Source: Mannheimia indoligenes (GTDB taxonomy: Bacteria; Pseudomonadota; Gammaproteobacteria; Enterobacterales; Pasteurellaceae). From it: DNA of 64,000 nucleotides. Of this stretch, positions 16,446-26,106 are shown in pieces. Numbering within the stretch: position 1 is the first letter of the stretch; each line of letters opens with the position of its first letter. The notes under the pieces were generated by a model, which did not search any database, was not told the DNA's origin, and saw only the letters and a program-made list of their open reading frames with translations. The DNA is taken from assembly GCF_036880405.1 (NCBI RefSeq), contig NZ_JBAJJM010000005.1, forward strand, positions 133,627-197,626. The letters run 5' to 3'. The translations under genes and the position numbers were made by a program.

Positions 16446-17288
16446 TTACTCAGGCGTAATCCATTCTACCGTCCAAGAGCCTGTTCCTTCCGGCACAAGC
16501 ACTTCGGTTAAATAAGGCAGAATATTTTTCATCTGTTGTTCAAGCTGCCAAGGTGGGTTGATTACAATCATTCCACTTGCGGTCATACCTCGTTGATCAC
16601 TGTCAGGACGAACCGCAAGTTCAATTTGCAAAATTTTACGGATTCCGGTTTCCTGCAAACCACGCACAATGCGTTTAGTGTGTTGGCGTAACACCACCGG
16701 ATACCAAATTGCATACACGCCTGTCGCAAAACGTTTATAGCCTTCTTCAATCGCTTTTACCACCAATTCATAATCCTCTTTTAATTCATACGGTGGATCG
16801 ATTAGCACAAAGCCTCTGCGTTCTTTCGGCGGTAATGCTGATTTTAACTGCTGAAAACCATTTTCACGCTTAGTTTGCACATTTTTCATTTTGGCAAATT
16901 CTTGGCGAAGAAGTGGGAAATCGTTCGGGTGTAGCTCGGTTAAAATCGCTCGATCTTGCTCACGCAGCTGCTGAACCGCTAAAAGTGGCGAACCTGCGTA
17001 ATATTTGAGTTTTCCGCCACGATTAATTTTCTTCAGTTCATCAATGTATAAAGCGATTTCTTCAGGCAAATCATTACGTTCCCACAGGCGGGCAATACCT
17101 TCTAAATATTCCCCTGTTTTTTCGGATTCAAAGCTCAGCAAACTGTAACGCCCAACACCCGAGTGAGTATCAAGATAAAAAAAGCCTTTCTCTTTCTCTT
17201 TTAATGAACGTAAAATCAAAAGTTGAACGATATGTTTTAACACATCTGCGTGGTTGCCTGCGTGGAAACTGTGGCGATAACTGAGCAT
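16446..17288 (-). CDS. rlmJ: 23S rRNA (adenine(2030)-N6)-methyltransferase RlmJ
   Basis: A 280-residue SAM-dependent methyltransferase that modifies A2030 of 23S rRNA in E. coli (formerly YhiR). The signature N-terminus MLSYRHSFHAGNHADVLKH is intact, motif I appears as YLDTHSGVGRY, and the catalytic motif IV of N6-adenine methylases is present as DPPYE. It is divergent from ampD across 64 bp and lies upstream of pyrE. Confidence 0.95.
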   Translation of the reverse strand: MLSYRHSFHAGNHADVLKHIVQLLILRSLKEKEKGFFYLDTHSGVGRYSLLSFESEKTGEYLEGIARLWERNDLPEEIALYIDELKKINRGGKLKYYAGSPLLAVQQLREQDRAILTELHPNDFPLLRQEFAKMKNVQTKRENGFQQLKSALPPKERRGFVLIDPPYELKEDYELVVKAIEEGYKRFATGVYAIWYPVVLRQHTKRIVRGLQETGIRKILQIELAVRPDSDQRGMTASGMIVINPPWQLEQQMKNILPYLTEVLVPEGTGSWTVEWITPE

Positions 17289-17352
17289 AATTTTCTCTTT
17301 TCTTGTAAAATATAGTTAGACGTAATTTTACCGTATTTACCCTATTTAAACT

Positions 17353-17904
17353 ATGCAAAAATTGAAAATTCAGAACGGCTGTTTAGTTCATCAAAAACAA
17401 GTTCCCTCTCCCCATTTTAGCCAACGCCCGAGTGAAAATGATATTTCATTATTGGTTATTCACTATATTAGCCTTCCCCCCGAAGAATTTGGTGGGAATT
17501 TTATCGATCTTTTTTTTCAAGGCAAACTTGACCCAACTCTTCACCCTTATTTTGAAGAAATTAAAGATCTTCGAGTATCTGCCCATTGTTTAATTAATCG
17601 TAAAGGCGAAATTACTCAATATGTCAATTTTAATGATATGGCGTGGCACGCCGGAGTGTCTTGCTTTGAGGGGCGGGAAAAATGTAATGAATACTCGATT
17701 GGTATTGAACTAGAAGGGAGTAATAATCAACCCTTTACCAAAGCACAATACCGTACTTTAGCAAAGCTCACACAAGCTATTCAGAAAAACTATCCACAGA
17801 TTACTGATGAGCGGATTACCGGCCATAGCAATATTGCCCCGGAACGCAAAATTGACCCAGGGCAATATTTTGATTGGCAATATTACCGTAGCTTGCTGAA
17901 ATAG
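17353..17904 (+). CDS. ampD: 1,6-anhydro-N-acetylmuramyl-L-alanine amidase AmpD
   Basis: AmpD is a cytoplasmic zinc amidase that recycles cell-wall fragments, and its loss induces AmpC where an ampR/ampC system is present. The 183 residues contain the zinc-ligand histidine in LLVIHYISLPPEEFGG, the central SAHCLINRKGEITQYV, and the C-terminal TGHSNIAPERKIDPG with the other metal ligands. There is no clear ribosome binding site in front of the ATG. It is convergent with rluA, with zero bases between the two stop codons. Confidence 0.95.
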   Translation: MQKLKIQNGCLVHQKQVPSPHFSQRPSENDISLLVIHYISLPPEEFGGNFIDLFFQGKLDPTLHPYFEEIKDLRVSAHCLINRKGEITQYVNFNDMAWHAGVSCFEGREKCNEYSIGIELEGSNNQPFTKAQYRTLAKLTQAIQKNYPQITDERITGHSNIAPERKIDPGQYFDWQYYRSLLK

Positions 17905-18573
17905 TTAAAAATCCGGCTTGGCGGTAAAGGTCATCGGCTCCCCCGTAATCGGGTGAGTAATGGTCAGCGATTCAGCGTGTAAACATAAGCGAGGCGAGAG
18001 GCTTTTCGCTAGTGGATTAGCATAAAATTTATCGCCGATAATCGGATGCCCCAGTGCCAAACTATGCACCCGCAATTGGTGCGAACGCCCTGTAATCGGC
18101 GTGAGTTTTACACGAGTGGTATTATTGGCGTTATGAGCCAAAATTTCATAATGGGTAATCGCTTTTTTACCTCGCTCATAACAAATTTTTTGACGGGGAC
18201 GATTTTCCCAATCACAAATTAACGGAAAATTCATTTCGCCTTTATCGCCCACTTTCTCGCCTAATTTTCCCCAAAGTAACGCAATATAGTGCTTTTTCGG
18301 CTCACGATCACGAAATTGACGTTTCAATTCCTTTTCCGCTGCTTTGCTCAGAGCAAACAAAATAATACCGCTTGTTGCCATATCAAGGCGATGAGCCGGT
18401 TCGGTAAAACCATATTTTTTCTGCACTCGGGTCATCGCACTATCATAATATTCAGGTTGGCTACCCGGTACAGAAAGCAAACCACTTGGTTTGTTTAAAA
18501 CTAAAATATGATTATCCCGATAAACCTCGTTCAAAAAAGGCTCAAGCGGTGGGTTATATTCAATTAATGCCAT
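17905..18573 (-). CDS. rluA: Dual-specificity pseudouridine synthase RluA
   Basis: RluA makes pseudouridine at position 746 of 23S rRNA and at position 32 of several tRNAs in E. coli. The 222 residues carry the catalytic motif AHRLDMATSGIILFA (active-site Asp) and the family motif TGRSHQLRVHSLALGHPIIGD. The length is typical and no S4 domain is present, as expected for RluA. It starts 9 bp after the rapA stop, and the rapA-rluA order is also found in E. coli. Confidence 0.95.
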   Translation of the reverse strand: MALIEYNPPLEPFLNEVYRDNHILVLNKPSGLLSVPGSQPEYYDSAMTRVQKKYGFTEPAHRLDMATSGIILFALSKAAEKELKRQFRDREPKKHYIALLWGKLGEKVGDKGEMNFPLICDWENRPRQKICYERGKKAITHYEILAHNANNTTRVKLTPITGRSHQLRVHSLALGHPIIGDKFYANPLAKSLSPRLCLHAESLTITHPITGEPMTFTAKPDF

Positions 18574-18582
18574 ATTTTTAAG

Positions 18583-21495
18583 CTACTCTTTATTACTCAC
18601 AATCACACGCAAGCAATCCAAACGGTAATTTGCAAGGGCGATTTGTGCTAATGTTTCGTTGAGTTGTTGCTCTAATGCCTCAACTTCATCGGCTCGAATA
18701 TTTTTATTTACCATTTTGAGGGATTCCAAGCGGTGTAATTCTGCTTTTAATTTACTATTTGCCTCAAATGTGGCGGTTTCAATCACTTCTTGCACTTGAG
18801 GTAGCACGGCTTTTTCACTTGCTTTAATCAGTTTCTCAATATCTGCCCGTGCCATTTTCGCAATTTTATTTGCCATCTGCTTATTCACAGGTTTTAACTG
18901 GCGTTCAAGCCCTGCAAAGGAAACCTGTGGAGCAATGTTATTACCTTTGTTATCCACTAAAATGCGAATTGGTGTTGGTGGCAAGAAACGCGTTAAATTT
19001 AAGCCTTTTGGGGCTTGTGTTTCCACAATATAAATGGCTTCAAGTAATAATGTACCGGCAGGTAATTTATTATTCACCAACAATGAAACTGCTGATTTCC
19101 CCATATCGCCAGAAGTAATTAAATCAATGCCGTTGCGGATCATAGGGTGATCCCAAGTGAGAAACTCCACATCTTCACGCATTAGGGCTAATTCACGATC
19201 AAAGGTAATGGTTGTCCCCTCTTCCGACAGCCCCGGAAAATCTGGTACTAACATATGCCCTGTTGGGCTAATCACAATGCTCTGCTCGCCTAAATCTTCT
19301 TGCTCCACGCCAATCACATCAAATAAATTCAGGGCAAAATTTACGAGGTGCGGATTATTATCTTCTTTAGCGATATCTACTGCAATCTGTTGAGCTGTTT
19401 CTCCACCATTAGAATTGAGTTCTAATAATCTATCTCGCCCTTTTTCTAATTCTGTTTTCAATTGTTGCTGGCGTTTATGTGTTTTCGCTAAAAAGTCATC
19501 AAATTGCTCTGAAAATTCAGGTTTTTTCAAGAAAACTTGTAATTCTTCATTAAATTCACGGAAAATTGCCGTTCCCATCGGACAGGTTTCTTCAAACGCA
19601 TTTAAGCCTTTGTGATACCACTGTGCCAACATTTGCTGAGCTGACAAATTAAAGCACGGCACATAAATTTGGATATCGTTTTTCTGCCCGATACGATCTA
19701 AACGCCCAATACTTTGTTCGAGTAAATCAGGATTATCCGGCAGGCTAAACAGTACCAAATCTTTAGCAAATTGGAAGTTACGCCCTTCTGAACCAATGCT
19801 TGAGCTAATCAGTACTTGAGCACCTTCTTCTTGTTGCGCAAAATAAGCCGCTGCTTTATCACGCTCAACAATCGACATTTTCTCGTGGAATACCGCCGAG
19901 CGGATCGCCTCACGCTCACGCAGAACTTGCTCTAACGCAATCGCCGTATCCGCTTGTTTACAGATAACCAACACTTTTTCTTCACGATGATTTTTCAAGA
20001 AGGTAATTAGCCACTCAATACGAGGGTCAAAATCCGCCCATTTAGCATTTGGGTTCATTCGCTGGAACAAGTATTCCGGATAAAGTAAATCCGTTTGGCT
20101 CACACTCCCCATCATAGCCATCACTTTTAACGCATTTTGGTATTGTTTCGGCATTTCCAAGCTGATTTGGTGATATTCACGATGAGGGAAACCTTTCACG
20201 CCTTGACGGGTATTTCTAAACAATACGCGGCTTGTTCCGTGTCGGTCAATCAGCTCACTAATCAACTCTTGTCTGGCTTGCAAGCGGTCATTTTCGTCCG
20301 ATTTTTTGCTATTGATCGCTCGGAACATCGGCTCGGTATCCTGCTCGCTTAGCAATTCTGCAATGGTATTCTGCTCGTCATTTGTGAGAGGCTTATCATT
20401 TAATAATGTCGCCACCGCATCCGCAACGGGCTGATATTGCGTTTGCTCCGCCACAAAGCTGTTGTAATCATAAAAACGATCGGAATCGAGCAGAGCTAGG
20501 CGAGCAAAATGGCTCTCTTGCCCGAGTTGCTCAGGCGTTGCGGTTAAAAGTAAGACCGAAGGAATACTTTTCGCTAAATTTTCGACAAATTGATAACCCA
20601 CTGAAGGTTGTTCTTCCGACCATTCTAAATGATGAGCTTCATCAACAATCATCAAATCCCACCCGGCATCAAGCACCTGTTTTGCTCGCTGTGGTGCGGT
20701 TTCCAACCAGTTCAGTGAAGTAATCACTAAAGATTCACTTTCAAATGGATTCTCGCTGGCATTCTCACCGTTTTCATCTTCCTTATCAAAATCACTACAA
20801 CGCTCTTCATCAAATAGCGAAAATTTCAGATTAAAACGGCGGAGCATTTCCACCAGCCATTGGTGTTGCAGGCTTTCCGGCACGAGCACCAGCACACGCT
20901 CTACTCTGCCACTAAAAAGCTGCTGTTGTAAAATCATTCCCGCTTCAATGGTTTTTCCTAAACCCACTTCATCAGCAAGTAAAACACGAGGCGATAAACG
21001 CTGACCAACTTCTTTAGCAATGTGTAATTGATGGGGAATTAGGCTGGCTCGAATACCACGCAAGCCTCTCAAAGGCGATTGATACTGAGCTTGTTGATGC
21101 TCTAACGCACGAAAACGTAACGCAAATCGATCACTACGATCAATTTGTGCCGAGAAAAGTCTATCCTGCGGCTTGCTAAAGCTAATTTTGTGATCGAGTT
21201 GCATTTCAGGCAAAACAGCCTCTTCTCCATTATCGACCCTTTTCCCCAAATAAATCGCAACACCTTGATTTTCAACTACATCTACAATATCAAGCTGCCA
21301 ACCTTCAAGGCTATTAATTCTATCGCCTGCTTGAAACTGCACACGGGTTAAAGGGGCAACAGAAATAGCATACACTCGCTCTTCTTCCGCTGCGGGGAAA
21401 TTAATGGTAACAGTGCGATGATCCACCGCTTTCACAATACCTAAGCCTAAATTATTTTCCGATTCACTTAGCCAACGCTGACCGACTAAAAACAT
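18583..21495 (-). CDS. rapA: RNA polymerase recycling ATPase RapA
   Basis: RapA (HepA) is a Swi2/Snf2-type ATPase that binds RNA polymerase and helps it recycle after transcription. The 970 residues are near the E. coli length (968). An N-terminal Tudor-like region (FLVGQRWLSESENNLGLGIV) is followed by the ATPase domain, with LLADEVGLGKTIEAGMI (about residue 171-187) and the DEAH box in MIVDEAHHLEW, then the second helicase lobe with SSIGSEGRNFQFA and LLEQSIGRLDRIGQ, and a long C-terminal part. AGAGG precedes the ATG. Upstream partner of rluA. Confidence 0.96.
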   Translation of the reverse strand: MFLVGQRWLSESENNLGLGIVKAVDHRTVTINFPAAEEERVYAISVAPLTRVQFQAGDRINSLEGWQLDIVDVVENQGVAIYLGKRVDNGEEAVLPEMQLDHKISFSKPQDRLFSAQIDRSDRFALRFRALEHQQAQYQSPLRGLRGIRASLIPHQLHIAKEVGQRLSPRVLLADEVGLGKTIEAGMILQQQLFSGRVERVLVLVPESLQHQWLVEMLRRFNLKFSLFDEERCSDFDKEDENGENASENPFESESLVITSLNWLETAPQRAKQVLDAGWDLMIVDEAHHLEWSEEQPSVGYQFVENLAKSIPSVLLLTATPEQLGQESHFARLALLDSDRFYDYNSFVAEQTQYQPVADAVATLLNDKPLTNDEQNTIAELLSEQDTEPMFRAINSKKSDENDRLQARQELISELIDRHGTSRVLFRNTRQGVKGFPHREYHQISLEMPKQYQNALKVMAMMGSVSQTDLLYPEYLFQRMNPNAKWADFDPRIEWLITFLKNHREEKVLVICKQADTAIALEQVLREREAIRSAVFHEKMSIVERDKAAAYFAQQEEGAQVLISSSIGSEGRNFQFAKDLVLFSLPDNPDLLEQSIGRLDRIGQKNDIQIYVPCFNLSAQQMLAQWYHKGLNAFEETCPMGTAIFREFNEELQVFLKKPEFSEQFDDFLAKTHKRQQQLKTELEKGRDRLLELNSNGGETAQQIAVDIAKEDNNPHLVNFALNLFDVIGVEQEDLGEQSIVISPTGHMLVPDFPGLSEEGTTITFDRELALMREDVEFLTWDHPMIRNGIDLITSGDMGKSAVSLLVNNKLPAGTLLLEAIYIVETQAPKGLNLTRFLPPTPIRILVDNKGNNIAPQVSFAGLERQLKPVNKQMANKIAKMARADIEKLIKASEKAVLPQVQEVIETATFEANSKLKAELHRLESLKMVNKNIRADEVEALEQQLNETLAQIALANYRLDCLRVIVSNKE

Positions 21496-21589
21496 TCTTT
21501 TCCTCTAAAGACGATTTACTTATTTTTCTAGGTGGCTATTTTAGCAAATTCTACTCCTGCTATGCTTTACTATTTTTGCAAAAAAGCTC

Positions 21590-21634
21590 AACAAAAAAAC
21601 CGCTTGTGCGGTTAAAACACACAAGCGGTCGTTT
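21590..21634 (-). terminator. Terminator from inverted uptake sequences, downstream of the periplasmic protein gene
   Basis: ACCGCTTGTG (21599-21608) pairs with CACAAGCGGT (21620-21629). Read on the minus strand the stem is followed by seven T residues, so it should end the gene at 21654-22019. Confidence 0.8.
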
Positions 21635-21653
21635 TTATTTTAGATTTTACAAA

Positions 21654-22019
21654 TTATTTATTATCTAAATCTAGCTCTGCTTTATATTCGATGCGATCTT
21701 TGCCTTCCAATTCAATATCAACATCCAATTCTTGCTGATTACGTTTGAATTTTAAATCGGCATCTTTATCTTTAATTTCTGATTTAACTAAATCAAAACC
21801 TTTGCTTTTAGCGTGTTCAATAGCTTTTTCTGCTAAACCACGCACATCTGTTCCTTTAACGTGGTATTCAACCTCAAATTCATTCTTACCTTGAAGCTCT
21901 GATTTAATTAATTCGCCTTGTGGTTGATAAATTTCCTCAGGTACAGCTACCGCTTGAGCAAATGCAGTTGCAGAAGCAAATGTTGTAAGAATTAATAATG
22001 CTTTATTTAAGTTTTTCAT
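21654..22019 (-). CDS. Small periplasmic protein of unknown function
   Basis: I do not recognise a named family. The 121 residues start with a clear signal peptide (MKNLNKALLILTTFASATAF, likely cut after AFA or AQA at about residue 21-23). The mature part is rich in Lys, Glu and Asp (for example VKSEIKDKDADLKFKR and VDIELEGKDRIEYKAELDLD). Alternating charged and hydrophobic residues suggest beta strands, as in small PepSY- or lipocalin-like domains, but this is only a guess. AGGAG precedes the ATG. A single-gene unit between rapA and dgt with its own terminator. Confidence 0.8.
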   Translation of the reverse strand: MKNLNKALLILTTFASATAFAQAVAVPEEIYQPQGELIKSELQGKNEFEVEYHVKGTDVRGLAEKAIEHAKSKGFDLVKSEIKDKDADLKFKRNQQELDVDIELEGKDRIEYKAELDLDNK

Positions 22020-22117
22020 AAGAATCTCCTATTCTTTGGTCAAAAGTTGAGCTTATTACTCAACTATATTTTATGACTAAGCGAATTTCAGTTAGTTCAT
22101 TTAATTTTAAAAAAATG

Positions 22118-23443
22118 TTAAAAATTTTTAAAAAGTTTGAATGCCTGCCCGTCTGACATACCGGCTAAATAGTCGCAGATTACCCTTGCTCGTTTATTTT
22201 CTTCCGAATTTTTCCAACGTTCACGTACATTATTCGGTAATAATCGCATCGGATCGCTACTTAAAATATCAAATAACTCCATTAAAATGCGTTGCCCTTT
22301 GCGTTCTACTCGCTGGGTTTTAGCATCACAAATGACATATTGATACACAAAATCTTTCAGAATTTTCAGCACGCAAGCAACATTATCAGGCAAGTAGGCG
22401 TTGTAACGTAGCAACGGCTCATCAAATTCAGGGAGTTCTTTCCAACGCACGTTGGTAATAAAGTGATTGACTAAAGCCCCAATCACATCTTTACGTTCAT
22501 AACGATGTTGTGAAAATAAATTTTTACTCATTTCAGACAAACGCTCTTTTATCCAATCTGATCCACTTTCTTTCAGTAATTTTTCCGCATTTTGCCAAGA
22601 TTGTGGCGTAACCATTCCTCCAACAATCGCGTCCTCCAAATCGTGAACGCCGTAGGCAATATCGTCTGCCAGTTCCATAATGCTACAATCAAGAGACTTA
22701 TAGCGGGTTTTGTTCGGCTTTTTAGGATCTTTATTTTGCTCAACCGAGCAGAATTGTTGCTTATCTTTTTCACTTAAAGGAACTAAAACCCAATCGAAAA
22801 AGTGCTCATCATCATCAAAAATGCCTTTACTTTGAGGGAAATAGTGCAGATTGATGTGGTGAGTATTCTCTATTTCTGCCGGCTCAAGGGGGAAACTTAC
22901 GGATAATAATGACGGATATTTCATCACACCAAGCAAGGTGCGACGAGTTAAATTCATTCCTGCCTTTTCGGTGTAAGGTTCGAGCTGGGTCATAATGCGA
23001 AATGATTGAGCATTCCCTTCAAAACCGCCAAATTCACGCATTTTGTAATTTAATGCCATCTCGCCACCGTGTCCGAAAGGTGGATGTCCGAGATCGTGTG
23101 CAAAACAGAGCGATTCAATCAGGCTACGAGAAGGTAATAAAGCGGTCAAATTTTCTTCATTTTTTGCAAATTTTGAATCAGAACAGACCGCTTGAAAGCC
23201 TGCTTTATCGTCTAATAATTTTTCACGCAAGCTACTGCCGATTTGAGCCACTTCCAATGAATGGGTTAAGCGGGTACGGTAAAAATCGTCCTCCCCTACG
23301 GCGTGAATTTGCGTTTTCGCTTGTAAGCAGCGAAAGGCTTCGGAGTGCAGAAGTCTTGCTCTATCACGCTGAAAGGGTGAGCGATGATCTTGCTCTCGAT
23401 TTTTATCTACCAAGTAACGTTCAGTCCAAACCGCTGAAATCAT
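22118..23443 (-). CDS. dgt: dGTP triphosphohydrolase-like HD-domain protein
   Basis: A 441-residue HD-superfamily enzyme of the dGTPase family, which cuts dNTPs into the nucleoside and triphosphate. The metal-binding HD motif is visible as CFAHDLGHPPFGHGGEMAL, with the earlier conserved FYRTRLTHSLEVAQIG and the downstream MELADDIAYGVHDLEDA. The length and N-terminus (SPFQRDRARLLHSEAFRCLQ) fit the Dgt-like group common in Pasteurellaceae. The start at 23443 is chosen because GGAGG lies just upstream; six extra codons would place the start before that site. It is divergent from rlmD, with 70 bp between starts. Confidence 0.88.
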   Translation of the reverse strand: MISAVWTERYLVDKNREQDHRSPFQRDRARLLHSEAFRCLQAKTQIHAVGEDDFYRTRLTHSLEVAQIGSSLREKLLDDKAGFQAVCSDSKFAKNEENLTALLPSRSLIESLCFAHDLGHPPFGHGGEMALNYKMREFGGFEGNAQSFRIMTQLEPYTEKAGMNLTRRTLLGVMKYPSLLSVSFPLEPAEIENTHHINLHYFPQSKGIFDDDEHFFDWVLVPLSEKDKQQFCSVEQNKDPKKPNKTRYKSLDCSIMELADDIAYGVHDLEDAIVGGMVTPQSWQNAEKLLKESGSDWIKERLSEMSKNLFSQHRYERKDVIGALVNHFITNVRWKELPEFDEPLLRYNAYLPDNVACVLKILKDFVYQYVICDAKTQRVERKGQRILMELFDILSSDPMRLLPNNVRERWKNSEENKRARVICDYLAGMSDGQAFKLFKNF

Positions 23444-23513
23444 ATTGCCTCCATTTTCCACAAAATGCTTTTCTTATATAATACACCCATTTTTTATTCT
23501 GTATATTATACTA

Positions 23514-24830
23514 ATGGCTATTTTTTACTCTGAAAAATCTGCAAAAAAACCGCAAAAACCGACCGCTCGCCAAATTGTGCAAATTCAATCATTGGATTAT
23601 CAAGGCTTAGGCATCGCCAAAATTAACGGCAAAACTTGGTTTATTGAAAACGCTTTACCCGATGAGCAGGTAGAATTTAAAACGATTGAAGAAAAACGCC
23701 AATACGGACGCGGACAAGCGGTCAAAATTTTGAAAAAATCGGCAAATCGTACAATGCCGAGCTGTGAACTTTACGGCAAATGCGGCGGTTGCCAAATGCA
23801 ACATATTTCGCTTGAATTACAACGTGAGGCGAAACAAAACGCCCTATTTCAACGTCTGCAAAAATTGCAACGTGAAGAAATTGCTTTCCAACCGATGATT
23901 GTCGGCAATGATAAAGCCTACCGCCGCCGAGCCAAACTCAGCATTGCCATTCAAAATCAGCAATTAGTGATGGGCTTTCGTTTGCAAAATTCCAACCAAA
24001 TCATACCGCTTGCACAATGCGAAGTGTTAGTAGAACCACTTTCTAATCTTTTACCTAAATTACAAAATCTTGTAGCAAATTGGCAGAATAAGAAAAAACT
24101 AGGGCATATTGAGTTAGTGCAAGCAGATAACACAACTGCCCTATTTTTACGCCATTTAGGGTCATTATCGGCACAAGATCGTGAAAATTTACTTCAGTTT
24201 GCTGCACAAAATGCCCTGTCTGTGTTTCTAATGTGTGAAGAAAATCAGCTCGAACACCTGTGCGGCGAGCTGCCTTATTATGAAATTCAAGGCTTAAAAC
24301 TGCAATTTTCCATTCGAGATTTTATTCAAGTAAACGGCAAGTTAAATGAAAAAATGGTAGAAAAAGCCCTTGAGTGGCTTGAGCTGACTGACAATGACCG
24401 GGTGCTAGACTTATTCTGCGGAATGGGGAATTTTACTCTTCCGATTGCCAAAACCGTAAAATCGGTGGTCGGCATTGAAGGCGTTGAGCCAATGGTGGAA
24501 CAAGCTCGCTTAAATGCGGCTGCAAGCGGTCTAAAAAACGTGGAATTTTACCAAACTAACTTAGATGAGCCTTTTGCCGATAAGCCTTGGGCGAAAGTCC
24601 CTTTTGATAAAGTCCTGCTCGACCCGGCTCGCAACGGAGCGTTATTTTGTTTAGACCACCTTGCTGCTCTCAACCCTGAGCGAATTGTTTATGTTTCTTG
24701 CAACCCGGCAACGCTCGTGCGTGATGCAGAAAAGCTATTGCAATTTGGCTATCGCCTAGAAAAAGTGGCGATGATTGATATGTTCCCTCATACAGGGCAT
24801 TTGGAGTCGATTTCGTTGTTTAGGAAATAA
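23514..24830 (+). CDS. rlmD: 23S rRNA (uracil(1939)-C5)-methyltransferase RlmD
   Basis: RlmD (RumA) methylates U1939 of 23S rRNA with SAM and carries an iron-sulfur cluster. From the ATG at 23514 it has 438 residues. It shows an N-terminal TRAM domain (about residues 18-75), the cluster cysteines in CELYGKCGGCQMQH, SAM motif I as LDLFCGMGNFTLPIA, and the catalytic nucleophile in VYVSCNPATLVRD. The in-frame extension upstream of 23514 is hydrophobic and unlike the family. No ribosome binding site is evident before the ATG, so the mRNA may have a very short leader. Confidence 0.95.
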   Translation: MAIFYSEKSAKKPQKPTARQIVQIQSLDYQGLGIAKINGKTWFIENALPDEQVEFKTIEEKRQYGRGQAVKILKKSANRTMPSCELYGKCGGCQMQHISLELQREAKQNALFQRLQKLQREEIAFQPMIVGNDKAYRRRAKLSIAIQNQQLVMGFRLQNSNQIIPLAQCEVLVEPLSNLLPKLQNLVANWQNKKKLGHIELVQADNTTALFLRHLGSLSAQDRENLLQFAAQNALSVFLMCEENQLEHLCGELPYYEIQGLKLQFSIRDFIQVNGKLNEKMVEKALEWLELTDNDRVLDLFCGMGNFTLPIAKTVKSVVGIEGVEPMVEQARLNAAASGLKNVEFYQTNLDEPFADKPWAKVPFDKVLLDPARNGALFCLDHLAALNPERIVYVSCNPATLVRDAEKLLQFGYRLEKVAMIDMFPHTGHLESISLFRK

Positions 24831-24888
24831 TGCCCAATTCCTTTTTGCAAAATTCCGTTTAAAAATAACCGCTTGTTATGGGATTGCG

Positions 24889-24912
24889 TTGGTGGGTTAA
24901 AACCCGCCCTAC
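24889..24912. repeat. Intergenic palindrome with CCCTAC end
   Basis: GGTGGGTT, AA and AACCCGCC form an 8 bp stem with one G:T mismatch, extended to GTTGG at one end and CCTAC at the other. It lies between the convergent rlmD and bcr genes and may act as their shared terminator. It has the same kind of ends as the palindromes at 3585, 30655 and 54682. Confidence 0.6.
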
Positions 24913-24921
24913 GAAACATTA

Positions 24922-26106
24922 CTAATGTTTCTGATAGCATAGTAAATAATAAACTATTCCAGCCGTAATCGTACATAACGCCATTGCATACAACATTGGG
25001 GCTTCGCTGGTAATTGCAATATGGGAAAGCCCTGCCCCGACAAGCGAGGCAATGCCAAATCGTGCCGTACCGGCAACGCCGTTTGCGGTGCCTGCCATTT
25101 GTGGGTAGCGGTCTAAAATGGCGGCGGAGGCATTGCTGCCGATGGTGGAAAGCATTCCGATATAAAACGGTACGCCTAATGCCATCGCCCAGAAACCAAG
25201 TTCAAACATCGCAGTTAAGGCTAGCCAAATTCCAGCTAGCACTTGTAAGGCTAAGGCAATTTGCAGCATTCTTTCCGAGCCGACTTTAACCACCATTTTG
25301 CTGTTGATGGCGGTCATAATCACCATTACCACCATATTTAAGCCGAAGAAGTAGCCAAAATATTCCTGCGAAATGCCGTAAATGCCGATGTAAACAATCG
25401 AGCCTGAGGTAAGAAAACAGAAAATACCGGCAAAAGTTAAACCGCCAATTAATACATAACCTAAGGTAGGCTTATGCAATAAAAGTTCAGAGAAGTTTTT
25501 CAGGCTTTTGCCAAAACTCAGCGGTAAACGTTTTTCTTTGGGCAAGGTTTCGGGGATTTTCCAGCTGATTAACGCCACGCAAAGCAGCCCCATTGCCATC
25601 AACACATAAAAAATCGAATGCCAGTGGAAATATTTCGCCACATAACCGCCAATAATTGGGGCAAGCAGCGGAGCGAGCATTGAAATAATCATAATGATCG
25701 ACATTAAACGGGCAAATTGATTTTTCTCGAACAGATCCCGCACCAATGCCCCAAGCACCACCGCAGGGGCAGAGGCACATAATCCTTGAATTAAACGCAA
25801 TATATAGAAAGTGTTGATATTTTCCACTTGCGTGAGGAAATAGGCAGCGATTGCCGAACCAATCAGCCCGATTAAAATAATGACCTTTCTTCCGAAACTA
25901 TCTGCTATCGGCCCCCAGAAAAGCTGCCCGCAGCCGAAACCTAATGTAAATAAGGCTAAGGTGGTTTGCACCTTTTCTTGCGAGACGGCTAAATCTTTGG
26001 CGATATCCAAAAACGATGGCAAGTACATATCAATCGCCAAAGGTGGCATCATCGCCATCATTCCCAAAATGATAAAAAAACTGGCGGCAGGTCTTTTATT
26101 TTCCAT
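24922..26106 (-). CDS. bcr: Bcr/CflA family multidrug efflux transporter
   Basis: A 394-residue major facilitator superfamily protein of the 12-segment drug:H+ antiporter group. The Bcr/CflA branch is shown by MMPPLAIDMYLPSFLDIAKDL at the N-terminus and by WGPIADSFGRKVIILIG (MFS motif A, about residues 60-78). Bcr of E. coli exports bicyclomycin and peptides. Its start codon overlaps the rsuA stop codon by one base (TAATG), which implies translational coupling; rsuA-bcr is also adjacent in E. coli. Confidence 0.9.
   Translation of the reverse strand: MENKRPAASFFIILGMMAMMPPLAIDMYLPSFLDIAKDLAVSQEKVQTTLALFTLGFGCGQLFWGPIADSFGRKVIILIGLIGSAIAAYFLTQVENINTFYILRLIQGLCASAPAVVLGALVRDLFEKNQFARLMSIIMIISMLAPLLAPIIGGYVAKYFHWHSIFYVLMAMGLLCVALISWKIPETLPKEKRLPLSFGKSLKNFSELLLHKPTLGYVLIGGLTFAGIFCFLTSGSIVYIGIYGISQEYFGYFFGLNMVVMVIMTAINSKMVVKVGSERMLQIALALQVLAGIWLALTAMFELGFWAMALGVPFYIGMLSTIGSNASAAILDRYPQMAGTANGVAGTARFGIASLVGAGLSHIAITSEAPMLYAMALCTITAGIVYYLLCYQKH

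Noticed and set aside
20406..20723. Open frames opposite rapA (several of 70-105 codons)
   Set aside because: All lie wholly inside the strongly conserved rapA frame, without ribosome binding sites or homology.
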